Source: Clostridium sp.
GTDB lineage: Bacteria; Bacillota; Clostridia; Oscillospirales; Acutalibacteraceae
Assembly (NCBI GenBank): GCA_023663865.1
Contig: JAMPGU010000003.1
Coordinates: forward strand, 62,001-126,000
Direction: 5' to 3'
DNA length: 64,000 bases
Within the stretch, counting starts at the first letter, position 1, and each line of letters starts with the position of its first letter. A program made the translations under genes and the position numbers. Below, piece by piece: positions 9,515 through 18,044 of this stretch. The notes beneath the pieces were generated by a model. It saw only the letters and a program-made list of their open reading frames with translations. It ran no database searches and was not told the origin of the DNA.

Positions 9515-9537
9515 AGAAAAGGTCCGGTGGACCTTTT
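9481..9537 (+). terminator. double terminator after the GGGtGRT gene
   Basis: Two hairpins lie in a row. The first is GGGCATCCC-AAGC-GGGATGTCC followed by TTTGATTTT; the second is AAAAGGTCC-GGT-GGACCTTTT. The second has no counterpart in the downstream repeat copy. Confidence 0.75.
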
Positions 9538-9603
9538 CGCAACTGAGTGAGGTCACACAATTGGCGCATTGAGCAGGAATGTGAGGTTGGTGACAGTAAT
9601 TAA

Positions 9604-9727
9604 GCTGTTGCCGTTGAGGAAGCTGTAAAATAAGATAATTTAAAATAGAATCGAGATGTTGGCTGTTGCGCCAACACGAGTGTCCAAAAGCAAGGGCATC
9701 CCAAGCGGGATGCCCTTTGATTTTGGT
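9604..9727. repeat. direct repeat copy 2, orphan
   Basis: This is the second copy of 9391-9514, including a noncoding echo of the codons for VEEAVK and their stop. Its terminator stem GGGCATCCC/GGGATGCCC is perfect where copy 1 has a G-U pair. It now sits at the 3' side of the convergent ParE-like toxin gene and may terminate it as well. Confidence 0.88.
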
Positions 9728-9737
9728 GAATAATTTA

Positions 9738-10049
9738 TTATTTGATTTGTTTATCCATATTCCTTTTAGCATATATAACACGCATTATTGTTACAGTTTT
9801 TGTATCTTCATCAATCGTATAAAACATCATATAATTTTTAACAATAATTCGTCGGTATTCTTTTTCCAGCGATTTTATGGGCGTATACACATTATTTGAA
9901 TAGGGAAAGACACATATATTTTCTGCAGATGCTATAAGGTTTTCTGCTAGTTTTAATGCTGCCACAGGATTTTTAAGTTCATCGGAAATGTATTTTGCAA
10001 TTTCAAGCATATCATTTTTGGCAGTCGGCAGAAATTCAAGTTTATACAT
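9738..10049 (-). CDS. RelE/ParE-family toxin
   Basis: The product has 103 residues with the compact ParE/RelE pattern: N-terminal YKLEFLPTAKNDMLEIAKYI, a central PYSNN segment, and the C-terminal RRIIVKNYMMFYTIDEDTKTVTIMRVIYAKRN strand-turn-strand. Proteins of this family either cut mRNA at the ribosome or poison gyrase; the sequence does not decide between them. It follows the Phd-like antitoxin with a 3-bp gap, as usual for cotranslated type II modules. Confidence 0.9.
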   Translation of the reverse strand: MYKLEFLPTAKNDMLEIAKYISDELKNPVAALKLAENLIASAENICVFPYSNNVYTPIKSLEKEYRRIIVKNYMMFYTIDEDTKTVTIMRVIYAKRNMDKQIK

Positions 10050-10052
10050 TAT

Positions 10053-10313
10053 TTATAGCACTTTAAGCTCTGAAAGAACATCCTTTGCTGAAAATCTTTT
10101 ATCAGTCAGCTGTGCTTCTTTTTCGGCAGCCAGTAATTTGAAGTAGACTTCACTTTCAAATTGCAAATTCTCGTATGCTTCCATACTGAGCACAACCATA
10201 TCGCCAAAACCATTTTTAGTTAAAAAAACAGGCTTTGATGTTTCATGCACTTGCTTTGATATTTCTGCAAAATTGTTTCTTAAATCAGATACAGGTCTGA
10301 TTGAATTATTCAT
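10053..10313 (-). CDS. Phd/YefM-family antitoxin
   Basis: The product has 86 residues from ATG 10313, chosen because AAGGAG lies about 9 bp upstream; a longer frame to 10343 lacks a ribosome site. The N-terminus (IRPVSDLRNNFAEISKQVHETSKPVFLTKNG) is the Phd/YefM DNA-binding fold, and GDMVVLSMEAYENL follows as in the family. The C-terminal third would be the toxin-binding tail. It overlaps no other gene and is expressed from the palindromic promoter just upstream, so autoregulation is expected. Confidence 0.92.
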   Translation of the reverse strand: MNNSIRPVSDLRNNFAEISKQVHETSKPVFLTKNGFGDMVVLSMEAYENLQFESEVYFKLLAAEKEAQLTDKRFSAKDVLSELKVL

Positions 10314-10332
10314 TACATCATCTCCTTGATAG

Positions 10333-10362
10333 TATTTTAGCATAATTATGCTAAAATATCAA
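10333..10362 (-). promoter_or_regulatory. toxin-antitoxin promoter with 26-bp palindromic operator
   Basis: On the minus strand TTGATA (10362-10357) and TAAAAT (10339-10334) are 17 bp apart. A perfect 26-bp palindrome (10333-10358, half site TATTTTAGCATAA) fills the spacer and overlaps the -10, which is an ideal repressor site for the Phd-type antitoxin. Confidence 0.8.
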
Positions 10363-10416
10363 CAGCAATAAATTTTGCAAAACGCAGTTGAATTTTTATG
10401 AATAGATTATTTATGT

Positions 10417-10444
10417 TTGATTTATTGTTTAAATGGTATATAAT
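10417..10444 (+). promoter_or_regulatory. promoter of the phospholipase C-like gene
   Basis: TTGATT and TATAAT are separated by 16 bp, 20 bp before the gene start. Confidence 0.6.
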
Positions 10445-10464
10445 TATATTGAAGAGGTGAGAGG

Positions 10465-11103
10465 ATGGCATTTTGGTCGGTGCATTTTTTAATAAGTGAT
10501 TGGTTTATAAAAAGGCTTGATAATCTTGATGTGGAATATTTTGTGATTGGCAACATTGCGCCTGATTGCTCACCGGCTTGTAACGGAGGGTATTATCCGC
10601 CGAGCGAGGTTACGCACGTAACGCACAATGGTAACAACAAGAGCAATTGCGATTATCAATTTATTTACGACAATTACATTGCAAATGCGAGAGAGAATAA
10701 GGCGCGTTCCTTTTGGATCGGCTATTATGTGCATTTGTTTACGGATGTGCTTTGGTCGAGGCAGTTGTATTACGCTAAAAAGGCAGAGCAGAAAACTGCT
10801 GAACAGGAAAAATATTTTAAGAAGAAAATAAGAGAAGAGTGGAGCAATTTTGACCAAATACTGATTAGAGAAAAGCCGTCGGAATCCTTTGAAATTTTCA
10901 AACAATTACCGGGCTTTGATGAAGCTTATCCCGATTTTTATAAGGATAATGAAATTGCAAGGCAGCAGTATAATATTATTCATCATCGCTACTGCGGCGA
11001 GAAGCCAGCGGCTATGGAATATGAATTTACGGATGCAGAAGAAATTTATGCGTTTATCAAAACTGCACCCGAAATCATTTATAAAAGGTTAATGGAAATT
11101 TAA
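10465..11103 (+). CDS. zinc-dependent phospholipase C-like protein
   Basis: The product has 212 residues. His and Asp spacing fits the Zn-dependent PLC/S1-nuclease-like fold: HFLISDWF near the start, GNIAPDCS, THVTHNGN, and GYYVHLFTDVLW, which together could supply the metal ligands. There is no signal peptide, unlike secreted phospholipases, so it belongs to the cytosolic branch of the family whose substrate is unknown. The ribosome site GAGAGG lies close to ATG. It is monocistronic, with its own promoter and terminator. Confidence 0.7.
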   Translation: MAFWSVHFLISDWFIKRLDNLDVEYFVIGNIAPDCSPACNGGYYPPSEVTHVTHNGNNKSNCDYQFIYDNYIANARENKARSFWIGYYVHLFTDVLWSRQLYYAKKAEQKTAEQEKYFKKKIREEWSNFDQILIREKPSESFEIFKQLPGFDEAYPDFYKDNEIARQQYNIIHHRYCGEKPAAMEYEFTDAEEIYAFIKTAPEIIYKRLMEI

Positions 11104-11112
11104 TATTGATAG

Positions 11113-11150
11113 AAAAGCACACAAGGTGACAAGCCTTCGTGTGCTTTTTT
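11113..11150 (+). terminator. intrinsic terminator
   Basis: The stem AAAAGCACACAAGG pairs with CCTTCGTGTGCTTTT around a short loop and is followed by a T-run. Confidence 0.85.
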
Positions 11151-11180
11151 TACGAAATTATTAGTTGAAAAGGTTATGGT

Positions 11181-11885
11181 TTAATTTTGTTCTAAACCCA
11201 GCAATTCAAAAACCTTTGTGCATAAGCAATAGTAATTTGCGGATGAGGCAAAATGATAACCAATATAATAGGGTATAAGAAGCTTATTATCTGTTATAGC
11301 AACGCTTAGCATTGAGCTGGCACGATTCACGTATCCGTCAGCAGGAATTTCCAGCATTTTTTCCAAAGCGTCGGTATTACCGCTAACGAATGCTATATTT
11401 ATAACATTACGTTTTGAAATATTATAAATAGAGTCTGTTGAATGAACAGAGTATTTTTTATTGAAGCCTTTGTTAATGCTTTTCCTTTTGCGATAATATT
11501 CTTTTTTGTTAAAGTTATCAGTAACGTAGAGTAAAACCCGATAATTCTTTCCTTTTTTATCAAATGAATACAAAAAACAATTGCTGTCAGTGGAATAAGT
11601 TTTTTTAGAAGAAGCTTCCAGTCGTCTTTTTACATCCTCCAAAGAGATATTATCTAAATCAAACTCATACCTTTTTTCTATTCCGAAGTTATATTTTCTA
11701 CGAAAAATGAAGATTAATCCGGAGAACAAAAGAAAGAACAGTAAGCAAATCAGCAGTAATTTATAATACTTTGCAACAAGAAGCACGAGTGAAATACCAA
11801 TCAGCATAATGCATAGTATAAAGCATACCAATGATATGTTATCTGTAATCATCTGCATTTTTATTTTTTTAATAAATCTTTGCAT
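11181..11885 (-). CDS. unidentified membrane protein with two N-terminal transmembrane segments
   Basis: The product has 234 residues and I do not recognise the family. Two adjacent hydrophobic segments at about 17-37 and 42-61 form a hairpin, followed by a basic stop (FRRKYNFG). About 170 soluble residues follow, with alternating charged and aromatic strands and a Lys/Arg-rich stretch (KKEYYRKRKSINKG). The end is Cys-containing (YYCLCTKVFELLG). With this topology the soluble domain is probably cytoplasmic. The gene stands alone between a terminator and the MIF-like gene. Confidence 0.55.
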   Translation of the reverse strand: MQRFIKKIKMQMITDNISLVCFILCIMLIGISLVLLVAKYYKLLLICLLFFLLFSGLIFIFRRKYNFGIEKRYEFDLDNISLEDVKRRLEASSKKTYSTDSNCFLYSFDKKGKNYRVLLYVTDNFNKKEYYRKRKSINKGFNKKYSVHSTDSIYNISKRNVINIAFVSGNTDALEKMLEIPADGYVNRASSMLSVAITDNKLLIPYYIGYHFASSANYYCLCTKVFELLGLEQN

Positions 11886-11941
11886 ATGGACTGTCTTCTT
11901 TCAGGGGTCTATTTTGTACAATAGTAATCTAAGAGAATATG

Positions 11942-12280
11942 TTAAAAATTAAAGTTATTATATCCCCAATGGTTGATTTCGGTATATTTTACATAGGTTC
12001 TTTCGGGAGAAACCTTCAGATATTTCTCGCTGATTGCGCAAATACGTTTTGTTAAATCGTCATACGCATTGTCTTCTGCTTTGCCGAAAATATCAATCTC
12101 AAACATTGCACAAGGCTCGTCTGTACCTTTGAAATACATATTTTTATTGCCCTCAAGCTCAATCATAAGCCATCCTTCGGTTTTTCCCGGGATTGCAGTG
12201 ATTGCCTGACCTAATTCTGATTTTATAGCGGTTTTCATTTCGTCGATATTTTGATTGGTTTTTACCTGAATAAAAGGCAT
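11942..12280 (-). CDS. MIF/tautomerase-family protein
   Basis: The product has 112 residues. The start is taken at ATG 12280 rather than 12289: AGGAG is 9 bp from 12280 and touches 12289, and only this start gives Met-Pro, whose Pro becomes the catalytic N-terminal proline of MIF and 4-oxalocrotonate tautomerases. The family pattern is visible: MPFIQVKTN strand, IPGKTEGWLMIE with the active-site Lys, and the C-terminal INHWGYNNFNF resembling the MIF trimer tail. Expected activity is phenylpyruvate-type keto-enol tautomerisation; the physiological substrate is unknown. It may be the last gene of the minus-strand glycosidase cluster. Confidence 0.85.
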   Translation of the reverse strand: MPFIQVKTNQNIDEMKTAIKSELGQAITAIPGKTEGWLMIELEGNKNMYFKGTDEPCAMFEIDIFGKAEDNAYDDLTKRICAISEKYLKVSPERTYVKYTEINHWGYNNFNF

Positions 12281-12352
12281 AATAATCATCTCCTGAATAT
12301 TTATATTAAATGATTTTGCTGTGTTTTGGCAGATTGGAATTACAATCCTGCT

Positions 12353-13843
12353 TTAATTTTCGATTGCAATTCCTCTTATCTTTCTCTGTTCAGCCAGCTC
12401 TGTTTCAATTCTTTCTTTCTCCTTACCGCTGATTTTGTAGAAGAACATTGGTATTGCACAAAGAAGAAGGCTGATGCCAGGAACGATAGATACGAGAGAG
12501 AACATAGCAAAGCGCTGATTCATAGCCAAATCTGTTGCGGCCATAATTACATCGGAGCTCAGCATCTTCTCAGGCTCTAATCCGATACACATATACATTA
12601 CAACAATTCCCGAAGTTGCAAGGGCATTGCCAAGCTTGTTTACAAAGCCCTGACAGGCAGAGCCGAGCGCATTGTCTCTAAAGCCGGTTTTAAGCTCCAT
12701 ATAGTCAAGGCAGTCACAAATCATTGCATAGCTGACAACATTGAGGACGCCAAGCGGTATACAGGATATTACAATAAATGGAATGCAGATATAAAGATTC
12801 ATTGTAAACCAGCCGATAAGCGTTGTGAATATGCTGGCAGCAAAGCCTGCAAGACAGGTGGTAATTACAATTTTTTTATAATCGAATTTCTTCATCAAAA
12901 GCGGCATAAACAGCATTGCGCCAAACATACCGACGATAGCACAAGCCTGGAAAATTGTTTTAACAGTGGACACGCTGGCCTCGATAGCAGCAACTCTTGC
13001 AGTGTCGGACATACCCTCAAGAGGCTCGCCTATGTAAAATGTATATCGTGCAACGTGAACAGCTGCAGCCTGCACCATATATCTTCCGCTGGACAGCACG
13101 CCCATAAGAATAACCAGCATAAGCGGCTTGCATTTGAATATGCGGGAAAGTCTAGACGGTTCACCCTTAATAGGCTTTACATCCGGAATAACTACTCTCT
13201 CTTTAACGTGAAAATATGTGTTTGAATACAGTACAAGTCCGATTGCAACGGTAATGATTGCCATTATCAGATACTTTGTTTTGTTGTATTCCAGTCCGTC
13301 TGATGCGCCGAGAATTCTCGGTAAAATAAGTCCTATCACCAAGAACAGCACCTCGGGAACAGCAGAGCCGATTCCGTTTAAGATTCTGCTAAAGGATATG
13401 GCAGAGCTTCGCTCCTCTGCATTGGGCGTCATTACATTAGGCAGGCTCCAGAAAGGAACGTCAGCCATTGTATAAAGCATACCCCAAAGTACATATACAA
13501 CTGCTGAAAAAATCATCAGCGGCCCCTTGTTCAGATTCGGGCTCAGATACATTAAAATGGTCAAAACACCAATGGGTATGGAGGCGTAGATTATGTAAGG
13601 ACGCATTTTACCGCGCTTTGTGGTGCGTCGGTCAACGATCATACCCATCATAGGATCGTTTATGGCATCCCACAGCCTTGCAAACAGCATAAGGAAAAGT
13701 ACAAACATAGGTGCCAGCTGAAGCACATTCAGATAATAGTCGCTGATGTAGCTTGACATCATAGCGTAAATCATACCCTGTCCCAGTGCACCGATACTGA
13801 ATGCCCATTTTTCTTTGTTGGGAATATAGCTTGTCTGATTCAT
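12353..13843 (-). CDS. GPH-family sugar:cation symporter (MFS_2)
   Basis: The product has 496 residues with about 12 transmembrane segments. Family marks are SIGALGQGMIYAMMSSYISDYYL at the start, ARLWDAINDPMMGMIVDRRTTKRGKMRPYI (the GPH-typical D-x-x-N-D-P loop with basic residues) and DVPFWSLPNVMT. Members such as MelB, XynB and UidB import melibiose, xylosides or glucuronides with Na+ or H+. Its position after a cytosolic clan GH-D glycosidase suggests that it brings in the alpha-galactoside-like substrate of that enzyme; this is inference from context. AAGAGGGG precedes ATG. Confidence 0.88.
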   Translation of the reverse strand: MNQTSYIPNKEKWAFSIGALGQGMIYAMMSSYISDYYLNVLQLAPMFVLFLMLFARLWDAINDPMMGMIVDRRTTKRGKMRPYIIYASIPIGVLTILMYLSPNLNKGPLMIFSAVVYVLWGMLYTMADVPFWSLPNVMTPNAEERSSAISFSRILNGIGSAVPEVLFLVIGLILPRILGASDGLEYNKTKYLIMAIITVAIGLVLYSNTYFHVKERVVIPDVKPIKGEPSRLSRIFKCKPLMLVILMGVLSSGRYMVQAAAVHVARYTFYIGEPLEGMSDTARVAAIEASVSTVKTIFQACAIVGMFGAMLFMPLLMKKFDYKKIVITTCLAGFAASIFTTLIGWFTMNLYICIPFIVISCIPLGVLNVVSYAMICDCLDYMELKTGFRDNALGSACQGFVNKLGNALATSGIVVMYMCIGLEPEKMLSSDVIMAATDLAMNQRFAMFSLVSIVPGISLLLCAIPMFFYKISGKEKERIETELAEQRKIRGIAIEN

Positions 13844-13875
13844 AATGTTACCCCTCTTAATATTGATAATTGATG

Positions 13876-14709
13876 TTATTCAATTTTACTGAATTCCGGA
13901 GAAAATTTAAATTTAACCTTGCCTATGATTTTGCTTTTATGAACAAATTTATGATCCCAGTATCTGGAGTCCCAGCTGGTATTTCTGTTGTCACCCATCA
14001 TAAAGTAGCTGTCTGCAGGTACTTCATATGGACCGAAATCACCCTCAGGCTTGCAGTTGGTAACAAAGCTGTCATCAAGCTGAATGGTTTCACCGTCCGT
14101 CCTTGTAACATATACAATGCCGTTTATAACCTGAACCGTTTCACCGGGCAGACCTATAATACGCTTAACAAAGTACTGCTCCTCATTGTCGGGATATCTG
14201 AATATAACAATGTCATATCTTTCAGGATCATTTGAGATATAGGTTAGACGGCTTGCCAGAATTTTATCCCCCTCCTCAATGGTATTCAGCATGGAACCTG
14301 TTGGTACAACAGCAACGGCAAATATAAGGGTTTTTAAAATAATGGCAACGATAACAGCAGATACAACAGGAATGAAGAAGTCAATCGTTTCACGAAGCTT
14401 GCTTTTTTGCTTTTTTTCATCGGTGCTGTTCTGCTCATCCTCATTCGGATTATCCTGATTTTCGGAAGGGTCAGCCTCAGATGTGCTTGAGGCTGGGACT
14501 GTGCCGTCTGCTTCCGTATCTATAGTATAGGTTACGATATCTGCTTTGTCCTCGGGTGCATCGCTGTCTATACGCTCCACCTCTTTGGTAGGATTTTTAA
14601 CATCGTTAATTTTTACCTCTGTGTCAAATAGAATTGCACCGCATCCGACACATTCATACCAATCGTCTTTTTTTATTAATGCGTCACATCCGCATTTTTT
14701 GCATTTCAT
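13876..14709 (-). CDS. signal peptidase I with N-terminal zinc ribbon
   Basis: The product has 277 residues. It begins with a zinc ribbon (Cys 3, 6, 20, 23), continues with an acidic, Ser/Glu/Asp-rich linker (about 35-100), then one transmembrane segment (about 113-134) and the S26A catalytic domain. Catalytic Ser139 sits in PTGSM and Lys182 in YFVKRIIGLPGE; the GDNRN box is near 246. The catalytic half is highly similar to the neighbouring 201-residue paralog, so the pair arose by duplication, after which this copy gained or kept the cytosolic ribbon. It would cleave secretory signal peptides outside the membrane. The ribbon has no known role in this family. Confidence 0.9.
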   Translation of the reverse strand: MKCKKCGCDALIKKDDWYECVGCGAILFDTEVKINDVKNPTKEVERIDSDAPEDKADIVTYTIDTEADGTVPASSTSEADPSENQDNPNEDEQNSTDEKKQKSKLRETIDFFIPVVSAVIVAIILKTLIFAVAVVPTGSMLNTIEEGDKILASRLTYISNDPERYDIVIFRYPDNEEQYFVKRIIGLPGETVQVINGIVYVTRTDGETIQLDDSFVTNCKPEGDFGPYEVPADSYFMMGDNRNTSWDSRYWDHKFVHKSKIIGKVKFKFSPEFSKIE

Positions 14710-14779
14710 ATAATATCTTCTTTCTGTAATAGATATGCTTGGGAATAACTGTTGCTTATATATTAGATAATCGACACAG

Positions 14780-15385
14780 TTACTCTATTTTACTGAATCC
14801 CGGATAGTATTTAAATAATACCTTTCCCAGAATTTTATCCTTTTGCACATATTTATTTGTCCAGAAACGTGAGTCATCACTGTGATTTCTGTTGTCGCCC
14901 ATAACAAAATAGCTGTCTGCCGGTACCTCGTATGGTCCGTAATCTCCCACTGCCGGCAAATCATTTGTAACAAAGCTGTCGTCAAGCTGAATGGTTTCGC
15001 CTGTTGTTTTTGTTACATAAACAATGCCTTCAACGACCTGCACGGTTTCCCCCGGAAGTCCCACAATTCTTTTTACAAAATACGTTTTCTTATCCTTAGG
15101 GAAATTCGGGTCAATCTGCCAGTCAGGGTATTCGAATATGATAACATCATAGCGCTCCGGGTCATCCTTGATATATGCCAGTCTGCTTGCAATAACCCTA
15201 TCCTTCATCTGGATGGTGTTCAGCATTGAGCCTGTTGGTACAACTGCATTGGCGAATACCAGAAATTTCAGAAGTGATGCAATCACAACAGCAATCACAA
15301 TTGGTGTAAAAAAGCTGATTATATCCTTTTTCTTATTGCTGCTTTTTTCAGCAGTCGTATTTATTGATGGTTCATTTGTGTTCAT
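14780..15385 (-). CDS. lepB: signal peptidase I
   Basis: The product has 201 residues, the usual length of a Gram-positive SipS-type enzyme. A Lys-rich N-terminus precedes one transmembrane segment (about 24-46). Ser53 in PTGSM and Lys105 in YFVKRIVGLPGE form the catalytic dyad, and GDNRNHSDDSR is the C-terminal box. The start ATG lies one base after the stop of the upstream glycosidase, with AGAAGGAT inside that gene as ribosome site, so translation is coupled. A second, zinc-ribbon copy follows 70 bp downstream. Confidence 0.93.
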   Translation of the reverse strand: MNTNEPSINTTAEKSSNKKKDIISFFTPIVIAVVIASLLKFLVFANAVVPTGSMLNTIQMKDRVIASRLAYIKDDPERYDVIIFEYPDWQIDPNFPKDKKTYFVKRIVGLPGETVQVVEGIVYVTKTTGETIQLDDSFVTNDLPAVGDYGPYEVPADSYFVMGDNRNHSDDSRFWTNKYVQKDKILGKVLFKYYPGFSKIE

Positions 15386-15386
15386 A

Positions 15387-17732
15387 TTATTTTATCCTTC
15401 TCTTTCCGGATGCTATAAACATATTTTTTAGTGAAATGATTTCATTGTATGGAGCTGCTTTGCTTTCGGCATTGAATTCGGCAGCGTCACTGAAAAATTC
15501 CGTGTTGATTTCGCCCTTTGCCTTTTTATCATATCCGGAGCAGTTCAGTGCTTTGTCAATATAGATTTTAACCATTTTGTTTTTCTCACGAACAATGGTG
15601 ATTTTATGCTCTTTATCGTTAATCTGCTTTGTTGATGTAACTTTAAGCGTGTCGCACTTCACATTCAGATATCCGTTTTCGACATAAACCGATACGTCTT
15701 CATTTTCGCATATTGCATTGTTTTCTTCACCGCTGTTATATTTAAAGCTGATGGTAAATTCCCTTGTTGCTTCAATGAAATCATAGCGTCTGTCCGCCTT
15801 GCCGAACTGTAAAATTTTAACCTCAAAGGGCTTTAGGGTTAAATCAATTTTGTCGCCGTAGGAATAGCTGTCAAAATTCTCTGCTGCACCCTCGTTGTAT
15901 ACGTTGTAGCGGTTAACATTTTTTAAATCCTCGGGGCATCCCATAAGCTTATTCAAGGTTAAGGTCAGCGGTGCTTTTTCATCCGTAGGATTTCGCAGTG
16001 CAATAATTCCGTCGCCCTGCTCGTTCCAGCTGAAATATCCGTAAACGTTATTGTCCTCAGGATTACCGCCTATAAAGCTGGCATGCTCTAATATGTCAAA
16101 ATTGCTTTTCTGCCACTGCAGTACCTTTGAAAGTATACGCCACTTGGTTTTGTTCATCATAGTATAGCTTAGATGAAGCTCGTTGAGCGCCTGACCTCTG
16201 CAGGCATTGAAATATAAGTACTTTTCAAATTCCTCGTCGGTATAATTTACCTTTGCCTGTGTGCCGTAAATCGGCTCATGGTTATATATATATTTGTTAG
16301 GTACCTGCAAGGCTCTGGTGCATAAAAAGTTAAAATATCTGCTGTCACGGTAGGTGGTTTCCCTGTCCATCTGTGACTGATGCTCCTGATTGTTTGCAAA
16401 GCCGATATCGTTGCTGTTTTGCAGCCAAATGCTGTTTACATATTGCAGCCACCAAGGAGACGGATTGACATAACAGGTCATATTAATCCATATGTCCTTG
16501 CCCTCTGCCTCACGCTGCTGACGGATGCTTTTTAAAATATCAATCCAGCCTTCCCACATCTCGGTGTAGTAATACATATCATTTTCACCGCCAACAATGT
16601 GATTATGCTTTGGATTTATACAGGGTTTGAGGCAGAAGCCGTCAAGCTTCCAATAGTTGATATCAAATTCCTTTGTAGTATCAAGAAGGAATTTTTTAAC
16701 ATTTTTCTGATAGGTTTGATCGGCTATACAGATATCCTTAGACTGTGCATTGTATGCGCCCAGTCCGTTCTTCTCCATTCTCTTTGCAAAGCCTGCCTGA
16801 TAATTATAGCCTCCGCGTGGACCAAGCCACAGTCCGAAGGAGGAGCCGATGCTGTTTGCAAAATGAACGGCATCCTCCAGCTTGTTCGGGAATTTTTTGT
16901 TAAAGCTCCAAAAGGCAGATTTATAGTCATTCCACCCGTCGTCAATAACATATGCATCAATGGGAGGAACACCGTTTGCAGAAAGCTGCTTCTCTATTTC
17001 AAAGAAGGATTTTTGAATGTTATCTGCATCTATATTCAGCATATGGTCATACCAGCTGTTATATTGCAGACGAAAATCTGTTTTTACGGCAATGCTGTTA
17101 ATATATTCAAAAAATGCATTTTGAACATCAATCATTGTATTGTTTTTTGCACCGCCCACAACAGTAACAGGGCAGTGAAATTCTCCGTCAATATGTTTGC
17201 CGAGATAGTATTTTATCTGTCCGACACCAAAAACAATGGAGTTAAAGGTAACAGGAAATTCACAGCCGAAGAAAAGGCTGTCAATATAAAAAGGCTGACC
17301 AAGGGCTGAATGAAAGCCGTCAAGCTGAGGGCCCTCAACCTCTGTAGGCACACAAAAATGCGTTTTGGAATTAATGATTCCGATATGCTCCAGAAGAATA
17401 TAATCTATTGTTTTTGTATCATTTTGAACAAAGCTGATTTGCTTTTTGAGCGTGTTGCCGTCTTCACCGGGCCAGAAGCTGAGTGTGACGGTAACGCCCT
17501 CACATTCTTCAAAGGTGAAAGAAAGCTTGCGGTTTTCTTCTTTATGCCCGGTAACCTTTAATCCCTTTGAAGTGAATTCTGTTCCGTCAGTAAAGTGAAA
17601 CAAAAATTCCACACTGTTGCCGTCAGGAATAAAATCCATTTTGGACAAGGTATTTCTGATTTGTGAGGCATAAAGATTGTCCTCATATATTTTGAATTCT
17701 CGTTGTAAAATTCTGCTTTCCAATCTGAACAT
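15387..17732 (-). CDS. clan GH-D glycoside hydrolase (alpha-galactosidase-like, GH36-type)
   Basis: The product has 781 residues with no signal peptide, so it is probably cytosolic. An N-terminal beta-sandwich (about 1-220) precedes a TIM barrel with AYVIDDGW at 260-267 and YWKLDGF at 360-366. The Asp of KLD is the expected nucleophile, by analogy with GH27/GH36, and NSNDIGF near 440 may carry the acid/base. After about 600 comes a beta domain and then a GH32-like or lectin-like C-terminal sandwich (REFTISFKYNS onward). These marks place it in clan GH-D, but the exact family (GH36, raffinose synthase-like or a related one) and the substrate are open. The GPH symporter downstream fits uptake of an alpha-linked oligosaccharide. 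Ribosome site GAGGGG. Confidence 0.75.
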   Translation of the reverse strand: MFRLESRILQREFKIYEDNLYASQIRNTLSKMDFIPDGNSVEFLFHFTDGTEFTSKGLKVTGHKEENRKLSFTFEECEGVTVTLSFWPGEDGNTLKKQISFVQNDTKTIDYILLEHIGIINSKTHFCVPTEVEGPQLDGFHSALGQPFYIDSLFFGCEFPVTFNSIVFGVGQIKYYLGKHIDGEFHCPVTVVGGAKNNTMIDVQNAFFEYINSIAVKTDFRLQYNSWYDHMLNIDADNIQKSFFEIEKQLSANGVPPIDAYVIDDGWNDYKSAFWSFNKKFPNKLEDAVHFANSIGSSFGLWLGPRGGYNYQAGFAKRMEKNGLGAYNAQSKDICIADQTYQKNVKKFLLDTTKEFDINYWKLDGFCLKPCINPKHNHIVGGENDMYYYTEMWEGWIDILKSIRQQREAEGKDIWINMTCYVNPSPWWLQYVNSIWLQNSNDIGFANNQEHQSQMDRETTYRDSRYFNFLCTRALQVPNKYIYNHEPIYGTQAKVNYTDEEFEKYLYFNACRGQALNELHLSYTMMNKTKWRILSKVLQWQKSNFDILEHASFIGGNPEDNNVYGYFSWNEQGDGIIALRNPTDEKAPLTLTLNKLMGCPEDLKNVNRYNVYNEGAAENFDSYSYGDKIDLTLKPFEVKILQFGKADRRYDFIEATREFTISFKYNSGEENNAICENEDVSVYVENGYLNVKCDTLKVTSTKQINDKEHKITIVREKNKMVKIYIDKALNCSGYDKKAKGEINTEFFSDAAEFNAESKAAPYNEIISLKNMFIASGKRRIK

Positions 17733-17753
17733 AGCTTACCCCTCGTTGTGCTT

Positions 17754-18008
17754 TTAAAATTCTTCCTTAATTTGCTCCAGAGCTTTGGAGAGCTGATCAG
17801 GGCAGGATGTACCTCTGCCGTTGCAGTCAATACCCCTGAGGGAAGCAATAACCTCGTCTATGGTTTTACCCTTGGCAAGGGCGGAAATGCCCTGCAGGTT
17901 GCCATTGCATCCGCCGAGAAATTTTATATCATTAATGGTTTCGTCATCGTTAATATCAATGGTAATCTGCATAGAGCAGACACCGTGCGGTCTGTAGGTA
18001 TAAGTCAT
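17754..18008 (-). CDS. TSCPD-domain protein (TIGR03905-like)
   Basis: The product has 84 residues. It shows the pattern of small TSCPD proteins: HGVCSMQITIDINDDETIND, FLGGCNGNLQGI, and RGTSCPDQLSKAL near the end. In larger proteins this domain sits at the C-terminus of class II ribonucleotide reductases; the stand-alone version has no assigned function. The conserved Cys residues suggest metal or redox chemistry. It is the first gene of the minus-strand cluster, 21 bp before the glycosidase, with AAGGAG at its start. Confidence 0.85.
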   Translation of the reverse strand: MTYTYRPHGVCSMQITIDINDDETINDIKFLGGCNGNLQGISALAKGKTIDEVIASLRGIDCNGRGTSCPDQLSKALEQIKEEF

Positions 18009-18044
18009 AATTTTTCTCCTTATAAATTAAGAACATTTATATAT

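Noticed and set aside
9344-9781. 145-codon minus-strand frame across the duplicated terminators, with internally repeated sequence
   Set aside because: The repeated residues simply mirror the DNA duplication; there is no ribosome site and the frame lies opposite real genes and hairpins.
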